64,000 nt of DNA, taken from contig CM059625.1 in the NCBI GenBank assembly GCA_030435675.1, positions 18,166,001 to 18,230,000 of the forward strand. Reading direction: 5' to 3'. Below the pieces are notes generated by a model. That model made no database searches and was not told where the DNA came from. It saw only the letters and a list, made by a program, of their open reading frames with translations. Shown in pieces: positions 61,451 to 64,000 of this stretch; positions within the stretch are counted from its first letter, which is position 1; each line of letters begins with the position of its first letter. Made by a program: the position numbers and the translations under genes. The stretch is from Steinernema hermaphroditum (lineage: Eukaryota; Nematoda; Chromadorea; Rhabditida; Steinernematidae).

Positions 61451-64000
61451 ATGCTTACCAACGAGGCTTTCCAAAAATTGCTTTTTGATTTGTTTTGTGC
61501 TTGGCACGGTGTTCAGCGGCACTATGACCCGCCAATTACGGACACAGAGGAAGAACGGATGGCCAAGGTAAGCAAGACCCTGCTCAACGTATAAGACTGT
61601 TTCAATTACAGGTTAAAAAGGTGATCTGCAAGTTGTTGACCGAAATTGACGCAAGAGTTGCGATTATTCGTTCGAGCAATTTGCACAGCTGGACCCAAGA
61701 ATCTTATGAAGAATGGACCATGCTCACGTGGAATGTCCTCTGCATCACTAGTAGACTACAGAACATAATGTCTGTGTCTGTACCATCGTCTGAAGACAAA
61801 GTTATCTTCGAGCGACTCAACAGTGCACTTGTTGACTTAGTCAACTTTGCTAAGTGAGTAATCACAATACAATCATGCAATTTTACTCGTTTGTTAAGAG
61901 TAAACCCGGACCCTCCAATAACGCCCGGTTTCGAACAAGACTATCACGCACTGTCTGACTTAATGAACAACACCATGACCGAACTGCATCAATTGTACAA
62001 GGCAATCAAAGAGTCAGCAGCTCTTTTAGGCGAATTTCGTATTATTTTACACACTTTCATGGAGCAGAAATTGATTCCAGTTATTGACTTATTTAAGGTC
62101 TCCATACTGGTTACAGCAGCTGTTCACTATTAATTTCAGAAATTTTGCAACAACAATTCCGTTCATTTATGGAGTCGCGTAAGGGCCGCGCAGGTTCAGC
62201 GCATGCAAGACTTCCAGTCAATGCCAGATGAACCTGTCACTACTTTGGTCGCTTTTTACAGTCATATGATGTACACTTTGGCAATACTCGCTGCGCGTCT
62301 ACAGGTCAGTTGGGAAAGTTTTTGCAGCGTATAAAATCTCTGATACTCTCAAGGTTCTATACAGGAGCAGTGAAGCTTCACTAGCACTGAATATTATCAT
62401 CTGATTTCATTTAACAATCAAGCAAGTATAATATATTTTCAAACCTAATTGGTCATTCACGGAAATGAGAACGCCGCTTTTTAACGCATATGTTAACGTT
62501 GCATATACGCAGGAACACAGCGAATTATTGTTGGCGCACTTGCTCTCACAGCTTTCATCAACTATGAATCTGAAAAGGTGGACGCGCTGTTGAATATGCC
62601 AGTGATTTTTCGCTATAAAAGCCACATAGAAATGTACACCTCCATAATGTAAAATCGCATAGACTTTGATACTGTATTAGCTGAACAGAAGTAAAGAAAT
62701 GACTGGGCCGTACACTGCAGCTATGTATAAACGAATATTTAGGGATTTCGGTACGAAATGTTTCTCAAGGACAAATTATACAATTGCTCAGATCTCGTCG
62801 AGCAGCTTTCCATGTCTGTGTTCTCCGCATTGGAGCTTCTTATGGCAGACTGCGTGTTGGCTACTGAGCCCTCAACGAACGCCATATTAGTCACCAATAA
62901 CCTTTTTTCGGTGAACTGCGGCGCTCTTGCGCGAGGTGTGGTATTCAAGCAGTTTGAAATACAAGTAATAAGTGAAGAAACAGCCGAGCACATTCAAGTA
63001 AGAGACGTTACCTACTTCTGTGGCCCCATGAGCCTTTTTAGTCCGAAATGCGTAGACAGAAGATGCTACAGCAGCCGTCCCCTATTGGCACCGTTCCATC
63101 AGCGGCTCTCCTCGCGATGAAACCAACTTCGGGAACGAAACGGGGCAACTCCGTAAATCAAACAGGTCAGATTTCGGTCTCCCGTGTGCGCACCATGGCA
63201 CTGAACGGAGGGCCTCATTTTGTAACTGTTTCAGATAGTTCAGGTAGCACCGCCCACAAAAAATCCGATGTGAACAGCAAGGAGATTGTTACCATATATC
63301 CAGTGTACAACAGCAAAAACAAATACTGGGCTGCCACCTATCCTCACTTACTGTGCACTACACGCCAGAAGGGCAGACATTCCGTTAATAATTCATTCCA
63401 GGTTAGCTGAGTGCTTTCAGCTCAGATTTCTATGTTTATGAAACTTGTTAATTTTAGGATCTCTCTACTACGAGCTCAATTTTTGACAGCAAATCAAATA
63501 ACGGCAAAAGGCCTATTTTCTACCTTCACATCAAGGCGACCATGTTTAGTCCTTCGGGACAGTTCGCGACTGCTCACACGCTGTCACTTCCGTTCACAAT
63601 TGCAACTCGGCGTAACCAAGATTGCCAGGTCCAGCGCATGATGAGTTCATATACTGCCACATGTTTCTGGCTTTATGGAAATAAAGTTCAAGACGGACTG
63701 CTACTGCAGTGGACAGATCGAGGCAAGTCTACAAATCATGTCATATGTCATAAAGAGCTTAGGCATGTTCTGGGAGGACTTCAAGTTGCTCTACATGCAG
63801 CATTTCAAAGTGAACGCCGACGTCGGCCGTGGTTTACATGACCGCGATTTTGACCTTCTTCAGTACAAGCTTCAGTGCAATGACTGCAGAAACCCTGACT
63901 CTCCATTTGATGAAAACGCACCAGCTCGTTATGTCACATTTAAAAACGTCTTATGTCCCCACCTCAGATATGAGTGGGCGAATACGAACGTTCGATTCAG
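61451..64000 (+). CDS. sta-1: STAT transcription factor (sta-1-like), truncated by window end
   Basis: STATs are latent factors that bind DNA after SH2-mediated dimerisation. Exons fit at 61451-61567, 61612-61853, 61899-62097, 62140-62304, about 62746-62998, a segment from 63059, one from about 63237, one from about 63458 to 63722, and one from 63763 past the edge. The first half is alpha-helical ([14 protein letters not shown] ... LQNIMSV ... [13 protein letters not shown]), like the STAT coiled coil, with no N-terminal interaction domain before it. The DNA-binding domain gives [16 protein letters not shown] ... TATCFWLYG. The linker gives [16 protein letters not shown] ... [16 protein letters not shown]. 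The SH2 domain lies beyond the window. The last intron (63723-63762, 40 nt) starts GCAAGT. The sta-1 symbol is from family resemblance and remembered chromosomal context. Confidence 0.85.

Overview
The window is nuclear DNA of a nematode, most likely a clade V strongylid (hookworm or Haemonchus-like). Genes are split by many short introns, several only about 40 nt. Splice-acceptor sequences lie just upstream of start codons, as expected for spliced-leader trans-splicing. At least four introns appear to start with GC rather than GT. From memory, several gene families here (urocanase, STAT, Rab-GDI, UBA1, FAAH, PPIL1, U1A/U2B'') have C. elegans homologues on chromosome IV, which would fit a chromosome IV-equivalent segment. 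No database search was possible.

Layout. 1-4.2 kb: gene-free, with a 2.1 kb iteron-type inverted-repeat transposon (2057-4202) that itself carries a mariner-like TA element (2701-3968). 4.6-5.3 kb: U1A/U2B'' spliceosomal protein (+). 6.7-9.5 kb: an unrecognised single-pass membrane glycoprotein (-). 9.5-15 kb: intergenic with dispersed repeats. 15-18.8 kb: ubiquitin-activating enzyme E1 (-). 21-23.3 kb: fatty acid amide hydrolase (+). 23.5-26.5 kb: a decayed Mutator-like (MULE) transposon with exact target-site duplications, split by a younger 1 kb element of the same terminal-sequence family as the one at 2 kb. 26.5-30.9 kb: repeats. 30.9-35.9 kb: PDZRN3/4-like PDZ scaffold (+), apparently without the RING end. 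36.4-37.4 kb: Ser/Thr-rich secreted protein (+). 37.65-38.26 kb: hairpin MITE. 38.7-44.1 kb: MYST-family histone acetyltransferase (-). 45.2-45.9 kb: PPIL1-type cyclophilin (+). 46.2-49 kb: urocanate hydratase (-). 49.5-51 kb: Rab GDP-dissociation inhibitor (-). 52.9-53.2 kb: BRK1/HSPC300 of the WAVE complex (-). 54.65-55.3 kb: secreted ML-like lipid-binding protein (+). 55.5-61.4 kb: repeats and empty DNA. 61.45 kb to the window end: a STAT transcription factor (+), cut by the window edge before its SH2 domain.

The conserved genes are housekeeping or signalling genes with no shared pathway; neighbours look independently regulated. The novelty lies in the mobile DNA. Three elements have long terminal inverted repeats built of short tandem iterons, each with a different iteron. 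Two of them share an 11-bp terminus and 8-bp target duplications, and carry short charged reading frames in place of a transposase. Two nested insertions can be resolved to the base.
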